The position numbers and the translations under genes were made by a program. Under the pieces are notes generated by a model, which made no database searches, was not told where the DNA came from, and saw only the letters and a program-made list of their open reading frames with translations. A stretch of DNA of 39,859 nt from Clostridia bacterium (GTDB lineage Bacteria; Bacillota; Clostridia; Lachnospirales; Lachnospiraceae). The DNA is taken from assembly GCA_021201905.1 (NCBI GenBank), contig JAJQEA010000168.1, positions 1 to 39,859 of the forward strand, in the 5' to 3' direction. Below, in pieces: positions 7,463-15,957 of this stretch; position 1 is the stretch's first letter; each line of letters opens with the position of its first letter.

Positions 7463-9248
7463 AGGATCCCTCTTTCTTTACTTCCTCGTAGGGGATGGCC
7501 GGCAGATGGGCCGTGACCGTGGTCCCTTCATCCGGCTCCGACTGGATATCCAGTCCGTAGCCGTTTTCAAAATACAGGCGGATACGCTGGTGGACATTCT
7601 TCACTCCGATACCGGAGCCCCTGCCAGACGGCACATGGTCCGTGTCACCGAACAGCCGTTTTACCTGCTCCCCAGTCATCCCCAGGCCGTTGTCCGATAC
7701 ACTCATAAATAAATCCTTGTCCCGGCGCCATGCCCGGATGCGGATTTCCCCGTCTCCGTCCATGAATTCCATGCCATGATAGATGGCATTTTCCACCAGG
7801 GGCTGGAGGATAAGCTTGAGACTGGCCAGTTCAAGGACCTCATCCTCTGCGTCCACGGTATAGGTAAACTTATTTTTATAGCGCATGTGCTGAATCATAA
7901 GGTAGTTTCGCACATGCTCCAGCTCATCCCTAACCGTTATAATGCTCTTTCCCCTGCTGAGGCTGATGCGGAAAAACCGGGCCAGGGCCGTCACCACACG
8001 CACCGCGTCGGTCAGGTTCTCATTTTCAATCATCCACACAATGATGTCCAGGGTGTTGTACAGGAAATGGGGGTTAATCTGGGCCTGGAGGGTGTCGAAC
8101 TCGCTCTTGCGCTTGGATTCGTGCTCCGCCACAATATCGTCCATAAGCCGCCGTATCTGCCGGGCCATGTTTTGTATGGAATTGCCTAAATGCTGTATCT
8201 CGTAGGAGCCGCCGCTCCTGACCTCTGTCTCCAGATTGCCCGCCTCAATTTCATTGACGGATTTCTCCAGCTCCTTGATGGGGTCTGTTATCCTGGTGGA
8301 GATATAAGAATTGATGATGGTCATGATAAAAAGGACAAAGGCAATCATGAAAATCACCAGAAGCTTTGTCTTGATATTGTTGAGGGACACGCCGTCAAGA
8401 GGCGTCACCCCCACCACCTTCCAGCCTGTGTATCCCACGGTCTTAACCGTGACGGTCCGTTCCTCCCCGTCCACGGTCTGCCGGTAATTGCCGTCCCTGA
8501 GCCCGGATACCTCCAGGTTGTTCTCCCGGACGATTCCGGAGTCAATGAGCTGGGCCTGGGGGTGGTATATGATTTCCCCGCTGCTGCTGATTAAGTAGAC
8601 ATAACCTCCGTTTCCCAGATTCACCCCGTCAAAGAGCTGCTCCAGACTGCTGTAGCGTATGTCAATCAGCAGGACGCCCTGGTCTGTGGAAGGTCCCTGG
8701 GTAATCTCCACTGCTCTTGACAGGGAAATGACCCACCGGTACTGGTTCTCGCTGCCGTCAAAAATATACTGGACATGTGGCGTGGAGAAATGCATATTCT
8801 CCGTTTTCTCCAGGGTGGAGGTGAACCAGTTTTCCCCGGTGACATCCACATTCGTCTTAAGACGGGCCGCAGGCACGGCTTCCAGCAGCTTTCCCTCCTT
8901 GGACAAAAGGGCGATATTCTCCACATTGTCCTTGTTGTTGTCATAGAGAAGGGTCATCTCGCTTCCGATGGATCCGCTGGCCAGATCCGCGTTCTTCACG
9001 ACCCCGTAATACAGGGAATCAGACAGCTTCATCACGGTCCGCAGGTAATCCTCTATGGACCGGGTAATCTGATTGATCAGTATCTGGTTCTCCTCCCGGA
9101 TGGTGGCGGACATCTGGCCCGGCAGCCTGGAATACAGGGAAATGCCTATGAATATACTGGCGGCCAGGGCCGTCAGCGTAAAGTAGATGAATATGATATA
9201 CCGTATACTGGCCTTCTGCAGCTTAATCCTCTGCTTTTCAAACAACAT
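7452..9248 (-). CDS. LytS/YesM-type sensor histidine kinase
   Basis: Membrane histidine kinase, 598 residues. Membrane segments lie near 17-38 and 294-316, flanking an extracellular double-Cache-like sensor domain of about 255 residues. A HAMP linker follows at about 318-375, then the His_kinase domain with phospho-acceptor His394 in QINPHFLYN, and a HATPase_c domain with Asn487 (PLVENAIYHG), DNGLGM 519-524 and GSGIGVKN. I chose the ATG at 9248 because AAGGAG lies eight bases upstream and it follows the regulator stop by 13 bases; the frame is open 43 codons further up, but that stretch is the regulator's 3' end read in another frame. It should phosphorylate the YesN-type partner encoded just before it. 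Confidence 0.9.
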   Translation of the reverse strand: MLFEKQRIKLQKASIRYIIFIYFTLTALAASIFIGISLYSRLPGQMSATIREENQILINQITRSIEDYLRTVMKLSDSLYYGVVKNADLASGSIGSEMTLLYDNNKDNVENIALLSKEGKLLEAVPAARLKTNVDVTGENWFTSTLEKTENMHFSTPHVQYIFDGSENQYRWVISLSRAVEITQGPSTDQGVLLIDIRYSSLEQLFDGVNLGNGGYVYLISSSGEIIYHPQAQLIDSGIVRENNLEVSGLRDGNYRQTVDGEERTVTVKTVGYTGWKVVGVTPLDGVSLNNIKTKLLVIFMIAFVLFIMTIINSYISTRITDPIKELEKSVNEIEAGNLETEVRSGGSYEIQHLGNSIQNMARQIRRLMDDIVAEHESKRKSEFDTLQAQINPHFLYNTLDIIVWMIENENLTDAVRVVTALARFFRISLSRGKSIITVRDELEHVRNYLMIQHMRYKNKFTYTVDAEDEVLELASLKLILQPLVENAIYHGMEFMDGDGEIRIRAWRRDKDLFMSVSDNGLGMTGEQVKRLFGDTDHVPSGRGSGIGVKNVHQRIRLYFENGYGLDIQSEPDEGTTVTAHLPAIPYEEVKKEGSYVK

Positions 9249-9261
9249 GTCCCCTGCTCCT

Positions 9262-10899
9262 TTACACTGCTCCTCTGAACTTGGTGGGCGAGACCCCGAA
9301 ACGCTTCTTGAACACATAGCTGAAATAATTCTGCTCCTGGTATCCCACCTTGGCCGCGATGACGTAGGTCTTGTCATCGGTCTTGTTGAGAAGCTCCACC
9401 GCCTTGTCCAGGCGGACCTGGGTCAGGTAGGCGGTGTAGGTCTGCCCTGTCTCTTTCTTGAACATGGTGGAAAAATAGGCCGGGCTCATATGCAGCTGGC
9501 GGCATATCTTCTCCACGGATAAATCCGGGTCCTGGTAATTGTCCATAATGTATTCCTTGGCCTTCTGGATGACCTGCTTCATGGTATTATCCCGCTCCCG
9601 GTTCATGGCCTGGTTCATCCTGAGGACGGCGGAGAGAAGCCAGTGGGCAAAGTCCTCCTTTTTCATCATCCTGGGGATGATGGCAAAGGTATCCCCCTGC
9701 TGCTCCCCCTCCTCCGTCAGCTGGTCCAGGTCCAGGTCGTACTGCTGTATCAGCTGGACAATGGAGCTGGACACGCTGAGCATATATGCCTGACACTGCC
9801 TGAAATGCACCTTTGCATCGCTCATTTTATCCATGACCGCCTGCACCGCTTCCTCTATCTTCTCCCTGGGGCCGAACTTGATGGCCCCAATGAGCTCCGC
9901 CTCGTCCTTGCTGTCAAAGCTCAGCTTTCCTCCGCTGACAGGCTCCACGTCATTGATATAGATGGTGCTTCCGGCCCCCACGATAGCCTTATACCCAAGG
10001 GCGTCCACGGCCGCCTTATAGGAGCCGCTTATCTCCCCCAGGTCCTGGCAGCTGTGGCCGATGCCGATGGTGATGGGCACCTCCAGAATCTTCTTTGTCT
10101 CCTTGCAGATATCCCCCAGCACGTCAATCAGCCCTGTCTGGCTGTTATCCTCATCAATGGCGGCAATAAGGGCCAGCTCAGACCAGGAGGTCCTGGAGGA
10201 AGTGAATACGGAAGAACGGCAATAGTTTCCCAGCTTCTCCTCCACGATCTGCATGACGGAAATGGGAATCAGATCCCTCTCCTTGTGGAGAGGCAGCATA
10301 TTCCCCTCCCGTATCTCCTCCGGCTCTATGTCAATGGCCGCGGCCACCCACTTCTTGGCCCCTGCCAGGGGGATATCATACTCAGCCAGCTTTTCCTTGA
10401 GTACATTTTGGGGCACCGTGCTTCCCACCAGCTCGTTTAAGAACTGGTCCCTGAGTATGGAAAGGCTGCGTATATAATTTTCGCGCAGCAGGCTCACATT
10501 CCTTTTCTGCTCGATCTCATCGTCCAGGTTGGCTTTGATGCGCTTTAAGATGGCCGTCAGCTCCTCCTCATTCACAGGCTTTAGGATGTACTCCGTCACA
10601 TTCAGCTTTATGGCCTGCTTAGCGTACTCGAAATCATCATAGCCTGAAAAAATCACGATTTTAACCGAGGGATATTTCTGTCTCACCCGTTCAGCCAGGG
10701 AAAGGCCGTCCATAAAGGGCATCCGGATGTCCATCAGTATCAGGTCCGGCTCCAGGGCCTCCACCTTCTCCAGGGCTTCCTCCCCGTTTTCCGCATCCCC
10801 AACCACGCAGAAACCGGCTCCCGTCCAGTCAATTTTCCTTATGATGCTCTGCCTGACCTCTTCCTCGTCGTCCACCAGTATGATACGGTATAAATCCAT
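9262..10899 (-). CDS. YesN-type response regulator with AraC-family DNA-binding domain
   Basis: Transcription regulator, 545 residues. The N-terminal receiver domain has the acidic pair Asp10/Asp11, phospho-acceptor Asp57 (LILMDIRMPFMDG) and Lys106 (ILKPV). A long central region of no clear motif connects to a C-terminal AraC/XylS double helix-turn-helix, about 440-545, ending in YVIAAKVGYQEQNYFSYVFKKRFGVSP. The start at 10899 is preceded by AAGGAAGG lying across the end of the pectinesterase gene, whose stop is 3 bases away. It most likely controls this operon from a site near the promoter at 12044-12072. Confidence 0.9.
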   Translation of the reverse strand: MDLYRIILVDDEEEVRQSIIRKIDWTGAGFCVVGDAENGEEALEKVEALEPDLILMDIRMPFMDGLSLAERVRQKYPSVKIVIFSGYDDFEYAKQAIKLNVTEYILKPVNEEELTAILKRIKANLDDEIEQKRNVSLLRENYIRSLSILRDQFLNELVGSTVPQNVLKEKLAEYDIPLAGAKKWVAAAIDIEPEEIREGNMLPLHKERDLIPISVMQIVEEKLGNYCRSSVFTSSRTSWSELALIAAIDEDNSQTGLIDVLGDICKETKKILEVPITIGIGHSCQDLGEISGSYKAAVDALGYKAIVGAGSTIYINDVEPVSGGKLSFDSKDEAELIGAIKFGPREKIEEAVQAVMDKMSDAKVHFRQCQAYMLSVSSSIVQLIQQYDLDLDQLTEEGEQQGDTFAIIPRMMKKEDFAHWLLSAVLRMNQAMNRERDNTMKQVIQKAKEYIMDNYQDPDLSVEKICRQLHMSPAYFSTMFKKETGQTYTAYLTQVRLDKAVELLNKTDDKTYVIAAKVGYQEQNYFSYVFKKRFGVSPTKFRGAV

Positions 10900-10902
10900 A
10901 CG

Positions 10903-11976
10903 TTAAACCTTCCTTCCCACAATGTATGCCCCGGGATTCCACCCGTCCGTTCCCCCAAGCACCTGTTCCATGGTGTAGTCCTTTACCTGTTCACGGGTAA
11001 GCATGGAAACCCAGTCCGGCCTTGATGTACCTCGGTCACTTTTACCCGGTTGCAGCGCCTCCCGGCCCGCCCCCGGTCCATAGCTTCCGTATTCCCCGTA
11101 AAACAGGGTGGACCGCGCCTCCTTTTTATCCCAGTCATGCCATCCCTCACGGCATATGTGGGGCCCCAGATAGCAGTCAATGAGTACCGTCCTGGCGTAC
11201 TCCCTCCAGGGCCTGCCCAGGTAGACGCTTTCACGTAAGCTGTCTCCCGTAAACCGGCAGTTTCGGAACACATACCCGTATTTCTGGCCTTTGGGGGTGG
11301 AAGCGGCGGTCACATACCCTTTCCGCTCCGCATCCCGGCCGGCAGAGTACAGCTCGCACCCGTCAAAATAGGCTGTGGCGCTTCCGAATATAAAATCTAT
11401 ATCTCCCTGTATAAAGCAGTCCCGGTAGCAGTGGCGCCCGTTTATCCTGGGCGAAAACTGTTTCGGTCCGATGAATCCGTTCTTTTGTATCTCCTTCGGG
11501 GGAAGGGGGCCCGTGAAAAGCGTGTCCTGACCTCCCAGGAGCCTGCATCCCTGAAACAGTATCCTGTCTCCGTCCGCATACAGGGCCACCGCCTGTCCCA
11601 CTGCTTCGCCCGAACCGGCGCTGTTTTCAATGGTCAGGTTTCTGGCGGTAAAATCGTGGGTGTCCACCAGCACGCTGTAGGTGCGGAAGGTCCCCCGCTT
11701 ACTGCCGTCCTCCATGGTCATCCCGGCAGACAGTCCCCAGGTAATGACAGTGCCGCCGGCTGTCTGGCCCTCCAATGTGATTCCCGGCCTTTTTATTTCC
11801 AGCCGTTCCCTGCACACGCCCTCTTTTATAAAAATGTGGGCCGGAGGTCCTTCATTGTCTCCCAGGGCCTCCAGGGCCCCGCCTACCGTATCATAGTCAC
11901 CGCTGCCGTCCTTTGCCACGGTCAGGCGGATGGCCTGCTGCCTCTGCCGCTCACTCTGTCCATCTGATTCTGTCAT
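10903..11976 (-). CDS. Cytoplasmic pectin methylesterase (CE8)
   Basis: Carbohydrate esterase family 8 enzyme, 357 residues, removing methyl esters from galacturonan to give methanol and free galacturonate carboxyls. The family signatures are present in order: GQAVAL (127-132), GGQDTLF with the first catalytic Asp (about 151), DIDFIFG with the nucleophile Asp (about 194) and LGRPW with Arg255. There is no signal peptide or anchor, so it should act on imported oligogalacturonides in the cytoplasm. A TTG two codons further up is possible, but GAGGAGG is seven bases from the ATG at 11976 and only about one from the TTG. It is first in the operon, which ties pectin breakdown to the downstream sensor and sugar importer. 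Confidence 0.9.
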   Translation of the reverse strand: MTESDGQSERQRQQAIRLTVAKDGSGDYDTVGGALEALGDNEGPPAHIFIKEGVCRERLEIKRPGITLEGQTAGGTVITWGLSAGMTMEDGSKRGTFRTYSVLVDTHDFTARNLTIENSAGSGEAVGQAVALYADGDRILFQGCRLLGGQDTLFTGPLPPKEIQKNGFIGPKQFSPRINGRHCYRDCFIQGDIDFIFGSATAYFDGCELYSAGRDAERKGYVTAASTPKGQKYGYVFRNCRFTGDSLRESVYLGRPWREYARTVLIDCYLGPHICREGWHDWDKKEARSTLFYGEYGSYGPGAGREALQPGKSDRGTSRPDWVSMLTREQVKDYTMEQVLGGTDGWNPGAYIVGRKV

Positions 11977-12022
11977 TTGCAAGCCTCCTCATTTCCGGAG
12001 CATAACGGAAAGCACCGGAACA

Positions 12023-12072
12023 TTTATCACACGTTTTATCACAAGTATACCTCAAATGCATGGAATTGTCAT
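12023..12072 (-). promoter_or_regulatory. Promoter and direct-repeat operator of the pectinesterase-mgl operon
   Basis: On the minus strand, ATGACA (complement of 12067-12072) and TATACT (complement of 12044-12049) are spaced by exactly 17 bases. Directly downstream of the -10, over the expected start of transcription, TTTATCACA (plus-strand sense) occurs twice, at 12023-12031 and 12035-12043, a 12-base period. Its position fits a repressor site or a start-region operator. The binding protein is unknown. Confidence 0.65.
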
Positions 12073-12157
12073 CCCGGCGCGAACGTGAATCTTTACCGGA
12101 ACAGGCCTCCTGGCATGCTTATAGTTTCTCATAAGTATAAATAATATATCAATCATA

Positions 12158-12187
12158 TTGTCCTGTACTACTAATATATGTTATGAT
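12158..12187 (+). promoter_or_regulatory. Promoter of the purF-like gene
   Basis: TTGTCC (12158-12163) and TATGAT (12182-12187) are spaced by 18 bases, leaving a leader of about 70 bases before the ATG at 12266, which has AGAGG eight bases upstream. No terminator or riboswitch fold was seen in the leader. Confidence 0.5.
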
Positions 12188-12265
12188 AAGTCCGTAACCG
12201 GCAGACAGAGCCGTAATCAATCGTGAAAGCGTAAAACAAACACATAGATAAAAGAGGTATGACAT

Positions 12266-13672
12266 ATGGGCGGAATATTTGGTGTTGCATCAAAAAACAG
12301 CTGTACCCTGGACTTGTTTTTCGGAGTGGACTACCACTCCCATCTGGGGGCAAAAAGAGGCGGAATGGCCGTATACGGCAGTCAGGGCTTTACAAGATCC
12401 ATCCACAATATTGAAAACACTCCCTTCCGTACGAAGTTTGACGGGGACTTGGACGAGCTGGAGGGAACCTTGGGAATCGGATGTATTTCCGACAACGAGC
12501 CCCAGCCCCTTCTGATACAGTCCCACCTGGGCAGCTTTGCCATAACCACCGTGGGAAAAATCAACAACGAGGCGGAGCTGGTGGCGTCGGCCTACGAAAA
12601 CGGCCACATCCATTTTATGGAAATGAGCCACGGGCGCATCAACGCAACGGAGCTGGTGGCTGCCCTTATCAACCAGAAATCCACCCTGGTGGAGGGACTT
12701 CTCTATGCCCAGGAAAAAATAGAGGGATCCATGTCCATCCTGTTACTGACCCCGGAAGGAATCTACGCCTCCAGGGATAAATTCGGAAGGACCCCCATTG
12801 TCATCGGACACAAGGATGACGCCTACTGCGCCTCCTTTGAAAGCTTTGCTTACATCAATCTGGGATATACGGACTACAAAGAACTGGGGCCCGGCGAGAT
12901 CGTATATATGACGCCTGAGAGCGTGGAGACGGTCAGCCCTCCCAGGGAAGAAATGAAGATATGCTCCTTCCTGTGGGTGTACTACGGCTATCCCACATCC
13001 AGCTACGAGGGCGTAAACGTGGAGAGCATGCGCTACAAGTGCGGAAAGCTGCTGGCAAAGAGGGATGAAGCGCAGCCAGAGGTGGTGACTGGCGTTCCGG
13101 ACTCAGGCATCGCCCACGCCATTGGATACGCCAATGAATCCGGCATTCCATTTGCCCGTCCCTTCATCAAATACACCCCCACCTGGCCCCGCTCCTTCAT
13201 GCCCCAGAACCAGGGACAGAGAAACCTGATCGCCCGCATGAAGCTGATTCCTGTGGACGCGCTGATCCGCGGCAAGAAGCTGCTGCTCATCGACGACTCC
13301 ATCGTGCGCGGCACCCAGCTGGGTGAGACAACAGAATTCCTGTACCAGAGCGGCGCAAAGGAAGTCCACATACGTCCGGCCTGCCCTCCCCTTATGTTCG
13401 GATGCCCCTACCTTAACTTTTCACGTTCCACCTCGGAGCTGGACCTGATTACCAGGCGCATCATACGTGACAGGGAGGGCGACGATGTGTCCCGGGAGGT
13501 GCTGAACACCTACACGGACCCGGACAGCGCCAATTACAAGGAGATGATTGAGGAAATCCGCAAGCACCTGGGCTTCACCACCCTGCGCTACCACAGGCTG
13601 GATGACCTGGTGAAGTCCATCGGCATCTCCCCCTGCAAACTCTGCACCTACTGCTGGAGCGGCCGGAAATAA
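12266..13672 (+). CDS. PurF-family phosphoribosyltransferase with inactive glutaminase domain
   Basis: 468 residues, the length of amidophosphoribosyltransferase. The phosphoribosyltransferase half keeps the PRPP loop LLLIDDSIVRGTQ (339-351) and TGVPDSGIAHAIGYA. The four [4Fe-4S] cysteine positions of Bacillus-type PurF have counterparts at Cys233, Cys380, Cys457 and Cys460 or 463. The N-terminal glutaminase half is degenerate: it begins MGGIFGV, so Gly replaces the catalytic Cys that becomes residue 1; the usual HxRYST arginine segment reads GIGCISDNEPQP, and the NG oxyanion segment reads TTVGKIN. Glutamine hydrolysis should be impossible. It may use free ammonia, a partner or another amine; it is probably a paralogue of a true purF elsewhere. 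It is monocistronic and convergent with the corrin operon. Confidence 0.8.
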   Translation: MGGIFGVASKNSCTLDLFFGVDYHSHLGAKRGGMAVYGSQGFTRSIHNIENTPFRTKFDGDLDELEGTLGIGCISDNEPQPLLIQSHLGSFAITTVGKINNEAELVASAYENGHIHFMEMSHGRINATELVAALINQKSTLVEGLLYAQEKIEGSMSILLLTPEGIYASRDKFGRTPIVIGHKDDAYCASFESFAYINLGYTDYKELGPGEIVYMTPESVETVSPPREEMKICSFLWVYYGYPTSSYEGVNVESMRYKCGKLLAKRDEAQPEVVTGVPDSGIAHAIGYANESGIPFARPFIKYTPTWPRSFMPQNQGQRNLIARMKLIPVDALIRGKKLLLIDDSIVRGTQLGETTEFLYQSGAKEVHIRPACPPLMFGCPYLNFSRSTSELDLITRRIIRDREGDDVSREVLNTYTDPDSANYKEMIEEIRKHLGFTTLRYHRLDDLVKSIGISPCKLCTYCWSGRK

Positions 13673-13679
13673 AACGGCT

Positions 13680-14336
13680 TTACACCGGAATCTGGTACAA
13701 CAAAGTGTTACAGATGGCGGCGGCAACATTGCTGCCGCCTTTTCTTCCCCTTGCCACAATATAGGGCGTATCCTCCAGGGTCAGAATCAGTTCCTTTGAC
13801 TGGACCACATTCACGAATCCCACCGGCACGCCGATGACAAGGGCCGGGGCGGCCAGCCCTTCCTCTATGAGCTCATAAATGCGGACCAGGGCCGTGGGAG
13901 CGTTGCCCACGGCAAAAATCAGCGGGCGCCCCTGCATACCATAGAGCCTGGCCGCCTTTTCCATGCTGGCCACAGCCCTGGTGGTGCCCTGCTTTTTTGC
14001 CTGTAACGCCACATCCTCATCTGCCATGAAGCAGAAGGCTTCCCCGCCCAGGGCGGACAGCCTTTTTTTATTGATCCCGGACAGCCCCATATTGGTATCC
14101 GTCACAATGACGGCCCCGGCTTTCAAGGCATCTGTTCCCCTTTTCACTGCCTGGCCGGAAAATACCAGGTTTTGTGCGTAGTCAAAATCCGCCGTGGTGT
14201 GGATGGCCCTCTTGATGACCATTTCATTTTCAGGCTCCAGATGTATGCCCTGTAGGGACAGTTCCTCCTGTATGATCTCAAAACTGCGCCTCTCAATATC
14301 TCCCGGCAATACCTGTTCCAACTGTATATCCCTCAT
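13680..14336 (-). CDS. cbiC: Cobalt-precorrin-8 methylmutase CbiC
   Basis: Moves the C11 methyl group to C12 to form cobyrinate in the anaerobic corrin pathway; 218 residues, normal length. Features include [17 protein letters not shown] with the conserved His, [13 protein letters not shown], and the C-terminal [15 protein letters not shown] and [12 protein letters not shown] blocks. The start is the ATG at 14336 with AAAGGAGAGGAG upstream; it lies 44 bases inside the end of cbiP in another frame. It is the last gene of the operon. Its 3' end contains the terminator of the convergent purF-like gene. Confidence 0.93.
   Translation of the reverse strand: MRDIQLEQVLPGDIERRSFEIIQEELSLQGIHLEPENEMVIKRAIHTTADFDYAQNLVFSGQAVKRGTDALKAGAVIVTDTNMGLSGINKKRLSALGGEAFCFMADEDVALQAKKQGTTRAVASMEKAARLYGMQGRPLIFAVGNAPTALVRIYELIEEGLAAPALVIGVPVGFVNVVQSKELILTLEDTPYIVARGRKGGSNVAAAICNTLLYQIPV
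13716..13743 (+). terminator. Terminator of the purF-like gene, inside cbiC
   Basis: GGCGGCGGCA pairs with TGCTGCCGCC (ten pairs, one G-T wobble) around an ACAT loop, followed by TTTTC on the plus strand. It begins 44 bases after the purF-like stop and lies in the last coding part of the opposing cbiC gene, where it encodes the GGSNVAAA motif. The structure therefore serves two sequences at once, if functional. Confidence 0.65.
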
Positions 14337-15957
14337 CCGGCTTCTCCTCTCCTTTACTTTTTGGGCTGATGCCCATGATATTGTACACGGCATCCATGTC
14401 CAGATGTTCCCTGAGCGATTCTGCCAGCTTATCATACTGCTGTTCCCTGTAAGCGCGGTAATCCATATCCGCCGCCTGTTCCAGACAGAGGCCCTTTGCC
14501 GCGGCCAGGGCTTCCGCCACTGTCCTGGCTATTTGCGGGCTGTCAAAGATTCCGTGGACATAGGTGCCATAGATATTTCCCCTGTTCCACCCATCCATCC
14601 TGGCCTGTCTGGATAAAATCCTGTCCTTTCCCGTCTCCATCACATAGTCCATAGGACGGCATATTTCCGGTTCCCTGCGCCATGAAAGGATTCTGGCCGT
14701 GTCCGCGGCCCCCTCCTCCCGGTCAATGTAAGTGCGGCCCATATGTATCTCATATCCCTCGATGGATTTGCCCGACAGTCCCCTAAGACAGCCGTCCAGC
14801 TCGCCGAACGCGCCTTCCACCCTGGTCCTTATCTTTTCTTCCTCAAACTCCGTCCTAAGGGGAAGGAGGCCCATTCCGGCTGTCCGGGAAGGCAGGTCTG
14901 ACTCCACCCCCATCGCGTCCTCCAGCACCTCTCCCATCATCTGGTAGCCGCCGCAGATGCCCCACACAGGCACCTGGCGGTCCGCCAGTTTAAGGATTGC
15001 GGCCTCCAGGCCGTTCTGGCGCATCCACAGCAGGTCATGGATGGTATTCTTGGTGCCGGGAAGGATGACCATGTCGGGGCTTCCAAGGTCACAGGCCCTT
15101 GTGACGTAGCGCAGAGACACTCCCGGGATCCCTGAAAACACATTAAAATCCGTAAAATTGGATATACGTGGAAACCGGATCACCGCCAAATCCACAGCGG
15201 CAGGGACTTTGCAGCCACCTGTCTCCAGCCGGCTGCTCAGGCTGTCCTCATCCTCGATGTCCACATCCATGTAGGGGATCACCCCCACCACCGGTATATG
15301 GCACAGCTCCTCCAGCATGGAAATTCCTGGCTCCAATATGGATCTGTCGCCCCTGAATTTGTTGATGATCAATCCTTTTACCCGCTTCCTCTCCTCCTCT
15401 GTCAGCAGGGATACCGTGCCGTAGAGCTGGGCGAATACGCCGCCCCTGTCAATGTCTCCCACCAGAAGCACCGGGGCGTCCGCCATGTCCGCCATGCCCA
15501 TGTTCACGATATCATCGGATTTCAGGTTGATCTCGGCCGGGCTTCCGGCGCCCTCTATGACGATGACATCGTACTGTTCCTCCAGCCGCCGGTAGGAGGC
15601 CATGATATCCGGCACCAGGGTTTTCTTGCAGGCAAAATAATCCCTGGCCTTCATATTGCCCCTGGAAATCCCATGGACGATAACCTGGCTTCCCACGTCT
15701 GTGGTGGGTTTTAAAAGAATGGGATTCATGTCCGCATTGGGGACAATTCCGGCCGCCTCCGCCTGCACGGCCTGGGCCCGTCCCATCTCCAGCCCTTCCG
15801 GGGTTATGTAGGAATTAAGAGCCATGTTCTGGGATTTAAAGGGCGCTGTCCTGTAGCCGTCCTGGCGGAAAATACGGCACAGGCCGGCTGCCAGGATGCT
15901 CTTTCCCGCATTGGACATGGTTCCCTGAATCATGATTGTCTTCGTATGTTCAGACAT
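14293..15957 (-). CDS. cbiP: Cobyric acid synthase CbiP
   Basis: ATP- and glutamine-dependent amidation of side chains b, d, e and g of adenosylcobyrinate a,c-diamide; 554 residues. The N-terminal dethiobiotin-synthetase-like ATPase has a P-loop variant GTMSNAGKS and the [11 protein letters not shown] block. The C-terminal class I glutaminase has the nucleophile elbow [10 protein letters not shown] and the histidine segment [18 protein letters not shown] lies about five bases before the start. It overlaps cobD by 28 bases and cbiC by 44, consistent with coupled translation. It normally follows adenosylation, for which no gene lies in this window. The product is longer than the typical 490-510 residues, with a short extra tail. 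Confidence 0.95.
   Translation of the reverse strand: MSEHTKTIMIQGTMSNAGKSILAAGLCRIFRQDGYRTAPFKSQNMALNSYITPEGLEMGRAQAVQAEAAGIVPNADMNPILLKPTTDVGSQVIVHGISRGNMKARDYFACKKTLVPDIMASYRRLEEQYDVIVIEGAGSPAEINLKSDDIVNMGMADMADAPVLLVGDIDRGGVFAQLYGTVSLLTEEERKRVKGLIINKFRGDRSILEPGISMLEELCHIPVVGVIPYMDVDIEDEDSLSSRLETGGCKVPAAVDLAVIRFPRISNFTDFNVFSGIPGVSLRYVTRACDLGSPDMVILPGTKNTIHDLLWMRQNGLEAAILKLADRQVPVWGICGGYQMMGEVLEDAMGVESDLPSRTAGMGLLPLRTEFEEEKIRTRVEGAFGELDGCLRGLSGKSIEGYEIHMGRTYIDREEGAADTARILSWRREPEICRPMDYVMETGKDRILSRQARMDGWNRGNIYGTYVHGIFDSPQIARTVAEALAAAKGLCLEQAADMDYRAYREQQYDKLAESLREHLDMDAVYNIMGISPKSKGEEKPDEGYTVGTGIAGRY

Noticed and set aside
9249..9377. 43-codon N-terminal extension of the LytS-type kinase
   Set aside because: It overlaps the 3' end of the regulator gene, is unlike any kinase N-terminus, and the ATG at 9248 has the proper ribosome site.
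12060..12265. PurR-box-like CGAACGT near 12079
   Set aside because: Only part of the motif and no second half-site at the expected spacing, so regulation by PurR is not supported.
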